Shown: in pieces, positions 5,572 through 14,613 of the stretch | Position numbering within the stretch: the stretch's first letter is position 1 | Layout: each line of letters starts with the position of its first letter | Source of the DNA: a virus | Virus record (IMG/VR): IMGVR_UViG_3300008448_000515 | Span: 1 to 26,860 of that record | Strand: one strand, 5' to 3' | DNA length: 26,860 bases | Position numbers and translations under genes: made by a program | The notes under the pieces: model-generated | The model's input: the letters and a program-made list of their open reading frames with translations, nothing else | What the model was told of the DNA's origin: nothing | The model's database searches: none

Positions 5572-6792
5572 ATGGTTCAGGAAACATTTCTAGCAACAGT
5601 AACCAAAGTATATCTTAAATCGGATAAAAAATTAGATAAGGAAAACGATTTTATAAAAAAATATAATAGTAATTCTAATTTCGATGATAATGATATTCGT
5701 TTTTTAGGTGCGGTAGAGTTTAAAAGAGAATCTACTATTTCAAGAGAAGCGTATGCGTTTCCATTTGATAAAAATAATATAACATATCCCATATTAGGCG
5801 AGACTGTTTTGATATTAAACATTGGTAAAGACTATTATTGGTTACCATATTCAATTACTCATTATCCAAATTATAGAGAAGATTATAAAACATCGGAAGT
5901 TGCAAAAGAAAAAGAAGTAAAGAGTAATAGTGAAGGTGCTAGTAGCAATTCTTATGAAGAAACTAAAAAAACAGGAACACCAAACCAACCTGCTACTCAA
6001 ACTGAATCTGAAAAAACCCAATACGAAATAAAGGAAAAGATTAAGTTTTTAAATCCAAGAGAAGGAGATACTATTTTACAGGGTAGAGTTGGTAACACTA
6101 TTCGTTTTAGTGAGTTCTTTTTGACAGAGGATGGCAAAGCATCTTCGCCTGGCATCTATATAAGAACTAAACAAAATCCAGAGTCGGATTCTAAAAAAAT
6201 TGGTGAATTAGTAGATGAAGATATTAATAAAGATGGAACATCCATTTATATGGTATCTAACAAAGTAAAAGTTCCATTTTTAGAAACAATTAAAAAACAA
6301 AAGAAAGCGTTTACTGAATACCCATCATCATCTGATTTAAAAGGTGACCAATTATTTGTAAATTCCGATAGAATAATTTTATCAGCTAAAGCAAATGAAT
6401 TTATTATATTTGGTAAAAAGAATACGGGCATCATAACCGATGGTAGATTTACAGTTGATTCGGCAAAAGATATTTACCTACATACCGATAAAGCCATAAC
6501 ACTACATTCAAAAGGAAATAATAAGATATTCCTTAATTCAGATAGCGGTGGTAAAATTTATTTAGGTAAAGATACAGGTGTAGGTGGTGCAGGTGCGGAT
6601 GTACAAAAAATGGTATTGGGTGGTGAGTTGGTAAAAATATTACAAGATTTAATATCCGCTATAAATAAACAAATATATGCAACGCCAGTAGGACCTACAC
6701 CAGCTGGACCAGTTAATAGAGCTGAATTTGATGCTATCAAAGGTAGATTGAACACAATTCTTTCTGCAAGAAATTATTTAAGTAAGTCATAA
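5572..6792 (+). CDS. Baseplate hub / tail spike protein (gp5-like, no lysozyme domain)
   Basis: The 406 residues have three parts. Residues 1-110 form a beta-rich OB-fold-like region like the N-terminus of T4 gp5. A low-complexity Ser/Thr/Lys/Glu linker (about 112-155) follows. Next comes a region beginning NPREGDTILQGRVGNTIRFS (160-179), a pattern typical of hub proteins. The C-terminal part (about 265-330) has short strand repeats (VNSDRIILSA, GRFTVDSAKDIYLHTDKAITLHS) of the kind that form the trimeric beta-helix needle of gp5 and VgrG. T4 gp5 carries a lysozyme domain between OB-fold and needle. Here that space is only the linker, so peptidoglycan cutting must be done by another protein. 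A Gly/Ala/Pro-rich tail ends the protein. Confidence 0.8.
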   Translation: MVQETFLATVTKVYLKSDKKLDKENDFIKKYNSNSNFDDNDIRFLGAVEFKRESTISREAYAFPFDKNNITYPILGETVLILNIGKDYYWLPYSITHYPNYREDYKTSEVAKEKEVKSNSEGASSNSYEETKKTGTPNQPATQTESEKTQYEIKEKIKFLNPREGDTILQGRVGNTIRFSEFFLTEDGKASSPGIYIRTKQNPESDSKKIGELVDEDINKDGTSIYMVSNKVKVPFLETIKKQKKAFTEYPSSSDLKGDQLFVNSDRIILSAKANEFIIFGKKNTGIITDGRFTVDSAKDIYLHTDKAITLHSKGNNKIFLNSDSGGKIYLGKDTGVGGAGADVQKMVLGGELVKILQDLISAINKQIYATPVGPTPAGPVNRAEFDAIKGRLNTILSARNYLSKS

Positions 6793-8039
6793 TGTCTTGG
6801 ACTATATTCAAAGTTAATGTTTTAAAATCAATGATTTCAGGTCAGTTTTCAAAAGACCCGGACTCTTTTGCTGAATTTTACGCAAACGAATATGACCAGT
6901 GTATCAAACGAGGTGGTGATATGATATATGGTGTTCCTATTATAAATGGTAATGTAAAAGGAATGGCAGATGTAATAAAAAGAGCATTAAAAAAAGGAAC
7001 TGATTCGGATGGTGAAAACTTTAATATACTACAAGAAATCTACCCATCAGCATTTGATGCATATTGGTTAGGAGCTGAGATGGCACCAATACCAAATCCA
7101 TTATTAAAACCATTGGGATGGCAAATGACTCCACCTGCACCTGGAACAATTATGAATTTAGGGCCTAGTCCAATATCATTAGCTATTTCAACTGCAAAAC
7201 ATAAAGCTGAAGTGGAAGCTCTTAAAGCATTAGAAGATGAGCTTAAAAGTAAAACAATACAAATCACATTACCTCCACCAGCTCCCTCTTTGACGGTAAA
7301 TGTTTACGAAACTATTCAAAAGATTCAAAATAAAGAGGAACTAGCTCCGGAAATAAAGAATCATCCGGCTATTTTAGCAGGTAAGGAAATCGTTGCTAAA
7401 TTGAAAGAAGCTAAAAAGAAAAAACCATCAATTGGTTCTCAATTTAAACCATCTATTAAGTTTCCATTTCCCGAACTACCTAAAAAGAAAGAATTAATAG
7501 AACAAGCTAAAAAGAAAGCATTAGAACAGGCAATTAAAATAATTACGGAACAATTGATTAAACCAATTGAGGAAACAATACTACAACCTGTATATGCCGC
7601 TATTCAAACCGCAGTTGCTTTAGCAGAATCAATACCAAATCCAAAACCTACTCAAAAAGAAGTTAAAGAATTTGTAAAGGATACAATAAATGGTGCTATA
7701 CCTAAGATAGATTTGCCAGGTGTATCCATACCTAAAATACCAACAAAAGAAGAAATTAAAAAAGAAGTAGAAAGCAAAATACCAACAAAAGAAGAAATAG
7801 AAGCTATGGCATACGATGCTATAAATGGATTGATACCTGATATACCAAACATATGGTTTATTCCACCAACATTGGAATTTTCAGAACCAACTAATATAAT
7901 GATAGGTCCATTTGTAAATGTAGCAAAACTACATCTATTAGGAACGAGTGGAACAATGTCAGTAATGGCACAATACCCACCACCTGCTCCACCTGCTCCA
8001 GCGATATTACAATGGAGTTCATATAGTATAATTGGGTAA
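6792..8039 (+). CDS. Virion-associated Pro/Lys-rich protein, unknown family
   Basis: The 415 residues begin with a folded-looking segment (1-95) that includes FAEFYANEYDQCIKRGGD (26-43). A Pro-rich stretch and long Lys/Glu/Ala-rich helical parts follow (about 135-300). An imperfect repeat region with IPTKEEI occurring twice in tandem lies at about 315-345. The C-terminus is hydrophobic and Pro-rich (PPPAPPAPA). It shares a TAATG overlap with the gp5-like gene, so the two are made together, and a hub or tail-tip role is likely. No enzyme motif was found. The Pro-rich C-terminus could bind a partner in the baseplate. Confidence 0.7.
   Translation: MSWTIFKVNVLKSMISGQFSKDPDSFAEFYANEYDQCIKRGGDMIYGVPIINGNVKGMADVIKRALKKGTDSDGENFNILQEIYPSAFDAYWLGAEMAPIPNPLLKPLGWQMTPPAPGTIMNLGPSPISLAISTAKHKAEVEALKALEDELKSKTIQITLPPPAPSLTVNVYETIQKIQNKEELAPEIKNHPAILAGKEIVAKLKEAKKKKPSIGSQFKPSIKFPFPELPKKKELIEQAKKKALEQAIKIITEQLIKPIEETILQPVYAAIQTAVALAESIPNPKPTQKEVKEFVKDTINGAIPKIDLPGVSIPKIPTKEEIKKEVESKIPTKEEIEAMAYDAINGLIPDIPNIWFIPPTLEFSEPTNIMIGPFVNVAKLHLLGTSGTMSVMAQYPPPAPPAPAILQWSSYSIIG
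7734..7798 (+). repeat. Tandem 42-nt repeat inside the 6792-8039 gene
   Basis: A 23-nt sequence (7734-7756) recurs exactly at 7776-7798, a period of 42 nt or 14 codons. It encodes KIPTKEEI twice, separated by KKEVES. The identity at DNA level suggests a recent duplication or an unstable repeat number. Confidence 0.8.
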
Positions 8040-8052
8040 ATTTTAAGTTTCA

Positions 8053-8060
8053 ATATTTAT
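8053..8060 (+). promoter_or_regulatory. Candidate late-promoter motif ATATTTAT, site 3
   Basis: In context AATATTTATTAA, it begins 13 nt after the upstream stop and ends 23 nt before ATG 8084. It would drive the 8084-14590 unit, which includes gp25 and gp6. Confidence 0.55.
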
Positions 8061-8083
8061 TAACAAACAGAACATATATTTTT

Positions 8084-8587
8084 ATGAAATCAGAAATTTT
8101 AGTAACTTTAATCAAAGAAGTTGTAAAAAATGAAGTTAAGAATCAAGTTAAAGAAGAACTTGCTAAACTTATCAAATCTGGTGCGGTTACATTGAACTCA
8201 CAAAAGAAAACTTCTACACCATCATTAAGAGAATTGACAGAAGTTCCAACTACACAAGTTAGAAAACAACAACCTGTGCAACAAGTTCAACAAAGACAAG
8301 CACCTCAAAGGGAATTTTCAAAAGACCCAATGATAAACGAAATTTTAAATGCAACACAACCATTCACAGCTGCTCATAGAGCGGAAGGTTCAATGCCTGG
8401 AGTTGGTGGTGGAAGTATATTAGATGCAATCCAACCTCAAAGAACAATGGAGGAAGATTGGGAAACAATGAATTATTCAACTGATATGATGCCTGACCAT
8501 CAAATACCTATGACAGATAATGCTGGATTGGATGCGTTAACAAAAGCATTGACAAGAGATTATTCGGAATTAGTTAAAAGATTTTAA
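8084..8587 (+). CDS. Gln-rich virion-associated protein, unknown function
   Basis: The 167 residues have a charged N-terminal helix (1-31) that could form a coiled coil and a low-complexity Gln/Pro/Thr/Arg region (about 45-80). A short conserved-looking segment FSKDPMINEILNATQPF (85-101) follows, then a Gly/Met-rich part, and an acidic C-terminus ending in a helix. It is the first gene of the unit that continues into gp25 and gp6, 2 nt upstream of gp25. Similar short proteins with a helix, Gln-rich linker and DPxxNEVLN-like segment occur in marine T4-like phage structural clusters, as I recall. A virion role is probable but its position is unknown. Confidence 0.65.
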   Translation: MKSEILVTLIKEVVKNEVKNQVKEELAKLIKSGAVTLNSQKKTSTPSLRELTEVPTTQVRKQQPVQQVQQRQAPQREFSKDPMINEILNATQPFTAAHRAEGSMPGVGGGSILDAIQPQRTMEEDWETMNYSTDMMPDHQIPMTDNAGLDALTKALTRDYSELVKRF

Positions 8588-8589
8588 TA

Positions 8590-9027
8590 ATGGCAATAGA
8601 GCTTGGTAAAGTTAATGTAGTAGATTTAACAGAAAATGATTATAAAATACTTGGAATAGGTATTAATAGAACATCATCATCTGGAGGTGCGTTTGCTGTT
8701 AATTATACTACATTAAATCAAGCTAAAGATAGTTTGGTTAATTTAATCTTAACAAGAAAGGGTGAAAGATTAATGCAACCTGAATTTGGATGTGATATTT
8801 GGAGAATTTTATTTGAACCAATTATCGATGGACAAATTGAACAAAGAATAGAAGCATCTATATTGGATGCAGTTGAAATGTGGTTGCCGTATTTGAATAT
8901 AGATGAAATAATATTTGATTACGATGAAAATGATATAGATAACAATACTATATCTTTGGATTTAAAGTTTTCATTAAAATCAAATAGAAACTTAGGAGAA
9001 TCAGTAACGATAAATGTAAATAATTAA
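8590..9027 (+). CDS. Baseplate wedge protein, T4 gp25-like
   Basis: gp25 is a small conserved wedge component of contractile tails, related to TssE of type VI secretion, and helps start sheath polymerisation from the baseplate. The 145-residue length fits. The signature region LTRKGERLMQPEFGCDIW (54-71), followed by ILFEP (73-77), is the family hallmark. The C-terminus shows alternating strands ending in a short beta-rich tail, as expected. It begins 2 nt after the previous stop and ends 2 nt before the gp6-like gene, the usual gp25-gp6 neighbour order in many contractile phages. Confidence 0.92.
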   Translation: MAIELGKVNVVDLTENDYKILGIGINRTSSSGGAFAVNYTTLNQAKDSLVNLILTRKGERLMQPEFGCDIWRILFEPIIDGQIEQRIEASILDAVEMWLPYLNIDEIIFDYDENDIDNNTISLDLKFSLKSNRNLGESVTINVNN

Positions 9028-9029
9028 AA

Positions 9030-11045
9030 ATGGCCATTAAACCTTTAAATAAAAGTTGGGGTAGTGATACAAAAAACTTAAATTATGTTGGAAAGGATTT
9101 TTCAACATTAAAGCAGAATCTTGTAGATTTCACTAAAACATATTTTCCAGATACATATTCAGATTTCAATGAAGCTTCGCCTGGTATGGTTTTTATAGAA
9201 CAGGCTGCAGCTATTGGTGATGTGTTATCTTTTTATCAAGATGCACAATTAAAAGAATCAATGTTAGCTTACGCTAGTGAACGAAAAAATGTAGTTTCAT
9301 TAGCTCAATCTATGGGATACAAACCAAAAGTAACTTCTCCGGCAGTAACTACTATGACTGTATACCAGTTAGTTCCATCGATTGGAACTGGTGTAAACAA
9401 TAGACCGGATAATACATACTATCTTAAAATAAAAGATGGTATGGAAATATTATCTACTACTAATTCAAATATAGTATTCAGAACAGTGGATGTTGTTGAT
9501 TTTGAAAATGAAACTGATAGAGAAATTGATGTGTATGAGAGAAACGATTTAACAGGTGAACCAACATTATACTTAATAACAAAAAAAGTAAAAGCTATTT
9601 CGGCAACACAAAAGGAAACAACTGTAACATTATCCGATTCTACTGATTATCCAAGTGTAACAATTAATGATACAAATATAATTCAGATTTCATCATTGAT
9701 GGAAGGTTCGAATAAGTACTATGAAGTTCCGTATTTAGCACAAGAAAGTATTTTTGTTGAAAAGCCAAATACTGAATCAAATTCTGATTTGTCTGCATAT
9801 TCTTCTACTGTTCCTTATATTTTGGAAGTACAAAAAGTACCTCGTAGATTTTCAGTTAAAGTAAATTCAGATAACACAATTGATTTACAATTTGGAGCAG
9901 GTAAATCTATTACAGGAGATGAAACTTTATTACCAAACACTAAGAATGTAGGATTGGGGTTAGCTAATTCAATCAATAGATTAAACCAAAGTATAGACCC
10001 ATCTAACTTCTTAAAAACAAATACATTAGGAGTAGCGCCTGCAAATAAAACATTAACAATTAAGTATTTAGTTGGAGGTGGTGTTGAATCCAATGTAAAC
10101 CAAGGAGATTTAACTACAATTCGTAAGATAGAGTTTGAAGAGGATTTACTTTCAGTATCTAATTTAGCTTTATACTCTACAATGAAACAATCGGTTGCAG
10201 TAGAGAATTTAGAAGCGGCAGTTGGTGGTAGAGGTTCTGAATCAATTGAAGAAATCAGACAAAATGCATTAGCTATGTTTGGTTCTCAAAATAGAGCAGT
10301 AACTAAACAAGATTATGTAGTTAGAGCAGTATCGATGCCAGAAAGATATGGTAGTGTTGCTAAAGTATATGTTTCGCAGGATGGTGAAATAGATAATAAC
10401 TCACCTTCATCTATTCTTGCTAATCCAAATACATTAGCTGAGTTTACAAACTTAGTAGATAGTTTAAAAAATAGTAGTAAGGTTGATATACAAAAAGAGT
10501 TAGTTAAGTTTTTAGCAAATAAAAAGACCTCTTTAAATGAAGTAAACAATCCATTTGCAATCAATATGTATGTATTGGGATACGATGGTAATAAAAAATT
10601 AACTACATTAAATCAAGCGGTAAAACAAAATCTAAAAACCTATTTAGGTGAATATAGAATGATGACTGACGCCGTTAACATAATAGATGGTTTTATAGTT
10701 AACATTGGTGTAGATTTTGAAATAATATGTTATTCAAACTATAACAAAAGAGAAGTACTTACAAATTGTTTAACACAATTACAATCATATTTCGAAATAG
10801 ACAATTGGACATTTAACAAACCAATAAACATTTCAGAAATAGAATTGATATTAGCAAATGTAGAAGGTGTAATGAGTGTACCATCTGTAAAGATTGGTAA
10901 CTTATGTAGAGCAGATGGTTCGTATTCGGCTAATGATTACAATATAGAAGAAGCTACAAAGGGAAAGATAGTTTATCCATCTTTAGACCCTTGTATTTTC
11001 GAAGTAAAATATCCTAACAAAGACATAAAAGGGAGGGCTTTATAA
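9030..11045 (+). CDS. Baseplate wedge subunit, T4 gp6-like
   Basis: gp6 forms the inner ring that joins the wedges of the contractile baseplate, and is related to the gpJ family of P2-type phages. The 671-residue length matches T4-type gp6. The N-terminal segment contains FPDTYSDFNEASPGMVFIEQ (39-58), then a helix with DVLSFYQDAQLKE (65-77) and a MGYKP motif (95-99), a pattern typical of this family. The middle is beta-rich, and a conserved-type segment AAVGGRGSESIEEIRQNA (396-413) marks the core domain. It follows gp25 directly and overlaps the next gene by 1 nt. Confidence 0.88.
   Translation: MAIKPLNKSWGSDTKNLNYVGKDFSTLKQNLVDFTKTYFPDTYSDFNEASPGMVFIEQAAAIGDVLSFYQDAQLKESMLAYASERKNVVSLAQSMGYKPKVTSPAVTTMTVYQLVPSIGTGVNNRPDNTYYLKIKDGMEILSTTNSNIVFRTVDVVDFENETDREIDVYERNDLTGEPTLYLITKKVKAISATQKETTVTLSDSTDYPSVTINDTNIIQISSLMEGSNKYYEVPYLAQESIFVEKPNTESNSDLSAYSSTVPYILEVQKVPRRFSVKVNSDNTIDLQFGAGKSITGDETLLPNTKNVGLGLANSINRLNQSIDPSNFLKTNTLGVAPANKTLTIKYLVGGGVESNVNQGDLTTIRKIEFEEDLLSVSNLALYSTMKQSVAVENLEAAVGGRGSESIEEIRQNALAMFGSQNRAVTKQDYVVRAVSMPERYGSVAKVYVSQDGEIDNNSPSSILANPNTLAEFTNLVDSLKNSSKVDIQKELVKFLANKKTSLNEVNNPFAINMYVLGYDGNKKLTTLNQAVKQNLKTYLGEYRMMTDAVNIIDGFIVNIGVDFEIICYSNYNKREVLTNCLTQLQSYFEIDNWTFNKPINISEIELILANVEGVMSVPSVKIGNLCRADGSYSANDYNIEEATKGKIVYPSLDPCIFEVKYPNKDIKGRAL
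11031..11037 (+). promoter_or_regulatory. Shine-Dalgarno-like GGGAGGG before 11045 gene
   Basis: GGGAGGG lies 7 nt before ATG 11045, inside the end of the gp6-like gene. It is the clearest Shine-Dalgarno-like site in the window. Nearly all other starts have only A-rich upstream sequence, so it may be chance from the KGRAL codons rather than selected. Confidence 0.3.
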
Positions 11046-12124
11046 TGCATAAATTTTTTACATCATCATACGATGCTAGTATCTACTTACAACAACCAAA
11101 TCAAAACTCTGGTAGAGATGAGATATTGGAAGTTGGTAAACTCTATTATGGAGCTACCAAAGATATTAACAGAACATTAATTAAATTCGATACAACTCAC
11201 ATTTCACAATCAATAGCAAGTGGTGATATTAGTGGTAGTTGGAAAGCGTATTTAGTGCTACATTCGGCAAAATCCGAAGAAATTCCATTAGAATATACAA
11301 TATATGCTAATGCAGTTTCTCAAAGTTGGCAAATGGGTATAGGTACTAAGTTCGATAATATAACAACCGAAGGGGTTAGTTGGTATTATAGAGATGGCCA
11401 AACTGATTGGATGGAAGGTGTTGCAGGATATTACAATTCCTATGTTTCAGGTTCAGATACAGGTTCTATATCCAATGGTGGTGGTGGAACTTGGTATACT
11501 TCATCTATGGCATCTCAATCATTTTCGTATCAATCGGATGATGTAAGAATGGATGTTACAAATATAGTAACACTTTGGAATAGCGGCTCAGTACCAAATA
11601 ATGGATTTGTAGTTAGGCATAGTTTAGCAGCTGAAAATGATACAAACGATTATGGTGTATTAAGATTTTTCTCAAAAGAAACACATACTATATATGAACC
11701 AAAATTAGAAGTAGTTTGGGATGGTGTAACATTTGTAACCGGTTCATTAACTCCGATACCGGAAGAGAATTTTAAGATAACATTTACAAACCTTAAATCA
11801 AAGTATCAAAAAGATAGTAAGGCAAAGGTTAGAGTTAAGGGTAGAGAATTATATCCATTAAGAACATTTTCTGGAACATTTGATTATGATAATACAAGCT
11901 ATTTACCTACAACATCATATTATCAATTAGAAGATTATGTAACAGGTGAAGTTATATTTCCATTTGGAACATATACTAAATTACAATGTGATTCTAATGG
12001 TAATTATTTCATTATGGATTTAAATGCATTACCAATTAATAGAGTATATTTACTTAAAATAAAAATAACTCAAAGTGGTATAGATTATATCATAGATGAT
12101 AAAACAACATTTGAAATAGTTTAA
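11045..12124 (+). CDS. Tail/baseplate protein with DNRLRE (CBM96)-like beta domain
   Basis: The 359 residues are beta-rich. Residues about 5-225 have the layout of a DNRLRE/CBM96-like jelly roll: an opening DASIYLQQPNQNSGRDEILEVG (9-30, key residues Asp9, Asn19, Gly23), then NRTLIKFD (42-49), a middle WYYRDGQTDWMEG region (117-129), and a closing PKLEVVWD strand (218-225). Such domains are found in secreted carbohydrate-active and surface proteins. The C-terminal third (about 235-359) is a second beta region with a KVRVKGREL segment. The place after gp6 suggests a wedge-periphery or fibre-attachment protein. Binding to a surface polysaccharide of the host is a reasonable but unproven idea. 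Confidence 0.7.
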   Translation: MHKFFTSSYDASIYLQQPNQNSGRDEILEVGKLYYGATKDINRTLIKFDTTHISQSIASGDISGSWKAYLVLHSAKSEEIPLEYTIYANAVSQSWQMGIGTKFDNITTEGVSWYYRDGQTDWMEGVAGYYNSYVSGSDTGSISNGGGGTWYTSSMASQSFSYQSDDVRMDVTNIVTLWNSGSVPNNGFVVRHSLAAENDTNDYGVLRFFSKETHTIYEPKLEVVWDGVTFVTGSLTPIPEENFKITFTNLKSKYQKDSKAKVRVKGRELYPLRTFSGTFDYDNTSYLPTTSYYQLEDYVTGEVIFPFGTYTKLQCDSNGNYFIMDLNALPINRVYLLKIKITQSGIDYIIDDKTTFEIV

Positions 12125-12125
12125 G

Positions 12126-13259
12126 ATGGCAACAAGCTTAGAAGCAATAGCTCAAAAATTACAAGAAGAAAGACAGAATAAATTAGAATCAATTCTTAGT
12201 ATATCTGGCTCTCAAGCTATTGCTAAAAATGATTACGGAATAACTGTTGTTGAAGAATCAAATGTAGCATCATCATTAGTTTTCAAAGAATTAAACAAAA
12301 ACAAATACGATACTACTGAATTATTAAAAGCAGTGGATGTTGTGGTTAAGGAATTAATGCCTGATATACCAACAGCTAATTTGGATTTAGTTCCAAAACC
12401 ATTGTATGATGAAAAGGTTGTTGAAAATGAAGATTTAAGAAAGCAGGTAAGAGATTTAACCGCAACCATAGTTGATTTAAATGCAAGAATAACTGATTTA
12501 GAAGGACAAGTTCAAACTGAAATTAATAGTAGATTAACTATTGAACAAACAAATGATGCATTAGTAAATCAATTACAAACATTAACTCAAACGATTGATG
12601 AGTTTGCTTTACAAATACAAACAGCAGTTCAGAAATCGGTAGATGAATCAATTTTAAGAACTTCATTACAAGCACAAAACACAGGTTTTAAAGCACAAAT
12701 TGAAGCATTAATTAAACAAATAGATTCGTTGAACTCTATAATTGAAGGATTACAATCTCAATTAGGAGCAGTACAAAATCAACAAGCGATTGTACAAGGT
12801 ACACAAGCACAAGCACAAGCGGCAGGTGCGGATGTTGTAAACGAAGTTGCAATTGTTAAGATTAAAACCAAAGCAGATGCAAATCAACCTGCTATATATG
12901 GTAAAATAAATGCAAAAGGTGGAAACAAATTCATAAACGGAACGGGTGCATCTATCACTAATAATGATAAGCAACCGATTCAAGTTTCAATTCAAATAGC
13001 TAATCCATCCGGAATAGGATGGTTAACTGCATCTCAAACATCTTTTTCAGTTGGACCTGGTGCTAGTACGGATGTTGATTTTAAAATAAATGAAGGAGGA
13101 GCTTCGAATGTGGATAGTAAGAAAGGTAAAACCGCTTATTCGAAAAGCGCCGATTATGAAGGGGGTAGTGTAAAGGTTGTAATAACTCGCTCAGATGGTA
13201 GTTCAAAAGATAGGTCATATCCAACTAAATTAACTAAAAATCACCCTGATAGCTTTTAA
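12126..13259 (+). CDS. Tail protein with long coiled coil and C-terminal beta-sandwich
   Basis: The 377 residues begin with a mixed region (1-95). A long coiled coil follows (about 97-212) with clear heptads such as LRKQVRDLTATIVDLNARI (102-120), then a Gln/Ala-rich stretch (213-235), and a beta-rich C-terminal domain (about 237-377) that looks like an immunoglobulin-type sandwich. This is the shape of a trimeric fibre, whisker or neck-fibre protein: a stalk with a globular tip. It lies 1 nt after the DNRLRE-like gene and 2 nt before the next. No chaperone or peptidase domain is seen. The exact fibre is unknown. Confidence 0.7.
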   Translation: MATSLEAIAQKLQEERQNKLESILSISGSQAIAKNDYGITVVEESNVASSLVFKELNKNKYDTTELLKAVDVVVKELMPDIPTANLDLVPKPLYDEKVVENEDLRKQVRDLTATIVDLNARITDLEGQVQTEINSRLTIEQTNDALVNQLQTLTQTIDEFALQIQTAVQKSVDESILRTSLQAQNTGFKAQIEALIKQIDSLNSIIEGLQSQLGAVQNQQAIVQGTQAQAQAAGADVVNEVAIVKIKTKADANQPAIYGKINAKGGNKFINGTGASITNNDKQPIQVSIQIANPSGIGWLTASQTSFSVGPGASTDVDFKINEGGASNVDSKKGKTAYSKSADYEGGSVKVVITRSDGSSKDRSYPTKLTKNHPDSF

Positions 13260-13261
13260 TT

Positions 13262-14590
13262 ATGAGTATTAAAAAATATACAAATTTTGAGCAAATAGAT
13301 TCTAAAGTAGAGAATAAAGGACAATTTCTACAAAAGGATGATTTGTTTATTGTGTCTAAAACTGAAATAGAAGAAACTGATTTTGGTGATTGTAAATACG
13401 ATGTTATGGAGGTATCTGTATACGATATCAATAACAATTTACTTCCAAATAAATCAGGTAATAATGTTGCTTATGTTAAAACAGGTGATATTAAAAATTA
13501 TTTATATAATCTTAGTAACAAAGGTGGTCAGCAAGAGTTAGCAATTGATGCTGAAAAACTTTTAAAAGAATTGGGATTTACAAATGGTATTCTTAAATTA
13601 AATTTAAATTTTGTAAGAAACAAAGTTGGAACTGATGATAGTTTGACGAGAGTTTGGATACAGGAAATTTCACCTTCAAGAGAAGAAATTCGTATCTTAC
13701 CTTTAAAAACAAAAGATGCTACTATAAATCAACTTACAAATAAAGAATTCAAAAATATACACAATCTAAGTAAGGATTTTAAGTATTATAAAAAAAATAT
13801 ATTAACATCATTAGATACATTCGAATTTAGTAGTTTATCTACCATAGATGATGCATTAGTTAATCAATTTGGAAATGATTTTAAATCTACTTTAAAGAAA
13901 GATTTTGGATTAAGCGATTTAGATGCATTTAGAGATAAAATATTTAAAGATTTTAAAGATAGTATAACACATTGGGTTAATAACAAATATTATGATGTTA
14001 CCCAATCTAATTTTGGAAAACCATCTGAAATTCGTTTTATCGATTGTGACCAATACGATTTTAATTTTTTATTATCTGAAATTCGAAACATTTTAAACAA
14101 TTGTATTTCAGCAAACACTAAAACACTAAAAAGAAGAGATATTAATTATAAAGAAGTACCTCAAGAGTTTGCGGTAGTAGAATTAAGAAAGCAAATACAA
14201 AATAATTTAGAAAGATTCCAAACAAGAGTTGAAATAAAAAGAAATGTATATGCTCCAGATAAGGTAGATTTAAGTATAGGGGGTGTTAGAGATTTAGAAC
14301 CAATTGTTAAAACATTAGATGTAATAGTTCCAATAGAAACTCCTACACCTGTAATTACACCGGCTCCTGTACTTCCTAAAGAAGAACCACAACCAGAGCC
14401 AACACCTCAACCATTACCTGAACCAACTCCTACACCCGTTATAGAACAACCTACTCCTATTATAGAACAACCAGTTTATAGTGGTGGTGGCGGAGGCGGA
14501 GGTGGTAGCAGAAGTTACTACGAAGAAGGTAGAGGATTTGGTGGACAAGCTGATGTAGTTGATAGAGAGAGTATACAAAATTTTATGTAA
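13262..14590 (+). CDS. Structural protein with Pro-rich linker and poly-Gly C-terminus
   Basis: The 442-residue protein has a folded N-terminal part (1-345). It includes a segment NGILKLNLNFVRNKVG (104-119) followed by IQEISPSREEIRILPL (133-148). Pairs of this kind recur in large structural proteins of T4-like marine phages, in my recollection, and may mark a shared assembly domain. After about 355 comes a Pro/Thr/Glu-rich extended linker, then eight Gly in a row (408-415), and a charged C-terminus. The linker should hold the last 30 residues away from the body, as in an attachment arm. It is the last gene of the unit that begins at 8084. The exact tail position is unknown. Confidence 0.7.
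   Translation: MSIKKYTNFEQIDSKVENKGQFLQKDDLFIVSKTEIEETDFGDCKYDVMEVSVYDINNNLLPNKSGNNVAYVKTGDIKNYLYNLSNKGGQQELAIDAEKLLKELGFTNGILKLNLNFVRNKVGTDDSLTRVWIQEISPSREEIRILPLKTKDATINQLTNKEFKNIHNLSKDFKYYKKNILTSLDTFEFSSLSTIDDALVNQFGNDFKSTLKKDFGLSDLDAFRDKIFKDFKDSITHWVNNKYYDVTQSNFGKPSEIRFIDCDQYDFNFLLSEIRNILNNCISANTKTLKRRDINYKEVPQEFAVVELRKQIQNNLERFQTRVEIKRNVYAPDKVDLSIGGVRDLEPIVKTLDVIVPIETPTPVITPAPVLPKEEPQPEPTPQPLPEPTPTPVIEQPTPIIEQPVYSGGGGGGGGSRSYYEEGRGFGGQADVVDRESIQNFM
14336..14506 (+). repeat. Low-complexity Pro/Thr/Glu then poly-Gly coding tract
   Basis: Codons for repeated PTP, PEP and IEQP units run from about 14339 to 14475 and are followed by eight Gly codons at 14483-14506. The Gly codons are mixed (GGT, GGC, GGA), so the tract is held at protein level and is not a simple DNA slippage repeat. 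Confidence 0.75.
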
Positions 14591-14591
14591 G

Positions 14592-14599
14592 ATATTTAT
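14592..14599 (+). promoter_or_regulatory. Candidate late-promoter motif ATATTTAT, site 4
   Basis: In context GATATTTATAATAA, it begins 1 nt after the upstream stop and ends 14 nt before ATG 14614. It would drive the giant tail gene. Confidence 0.55.
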
Positions 14600-14613
14600 A
14601 ATAAAAAGATTAA

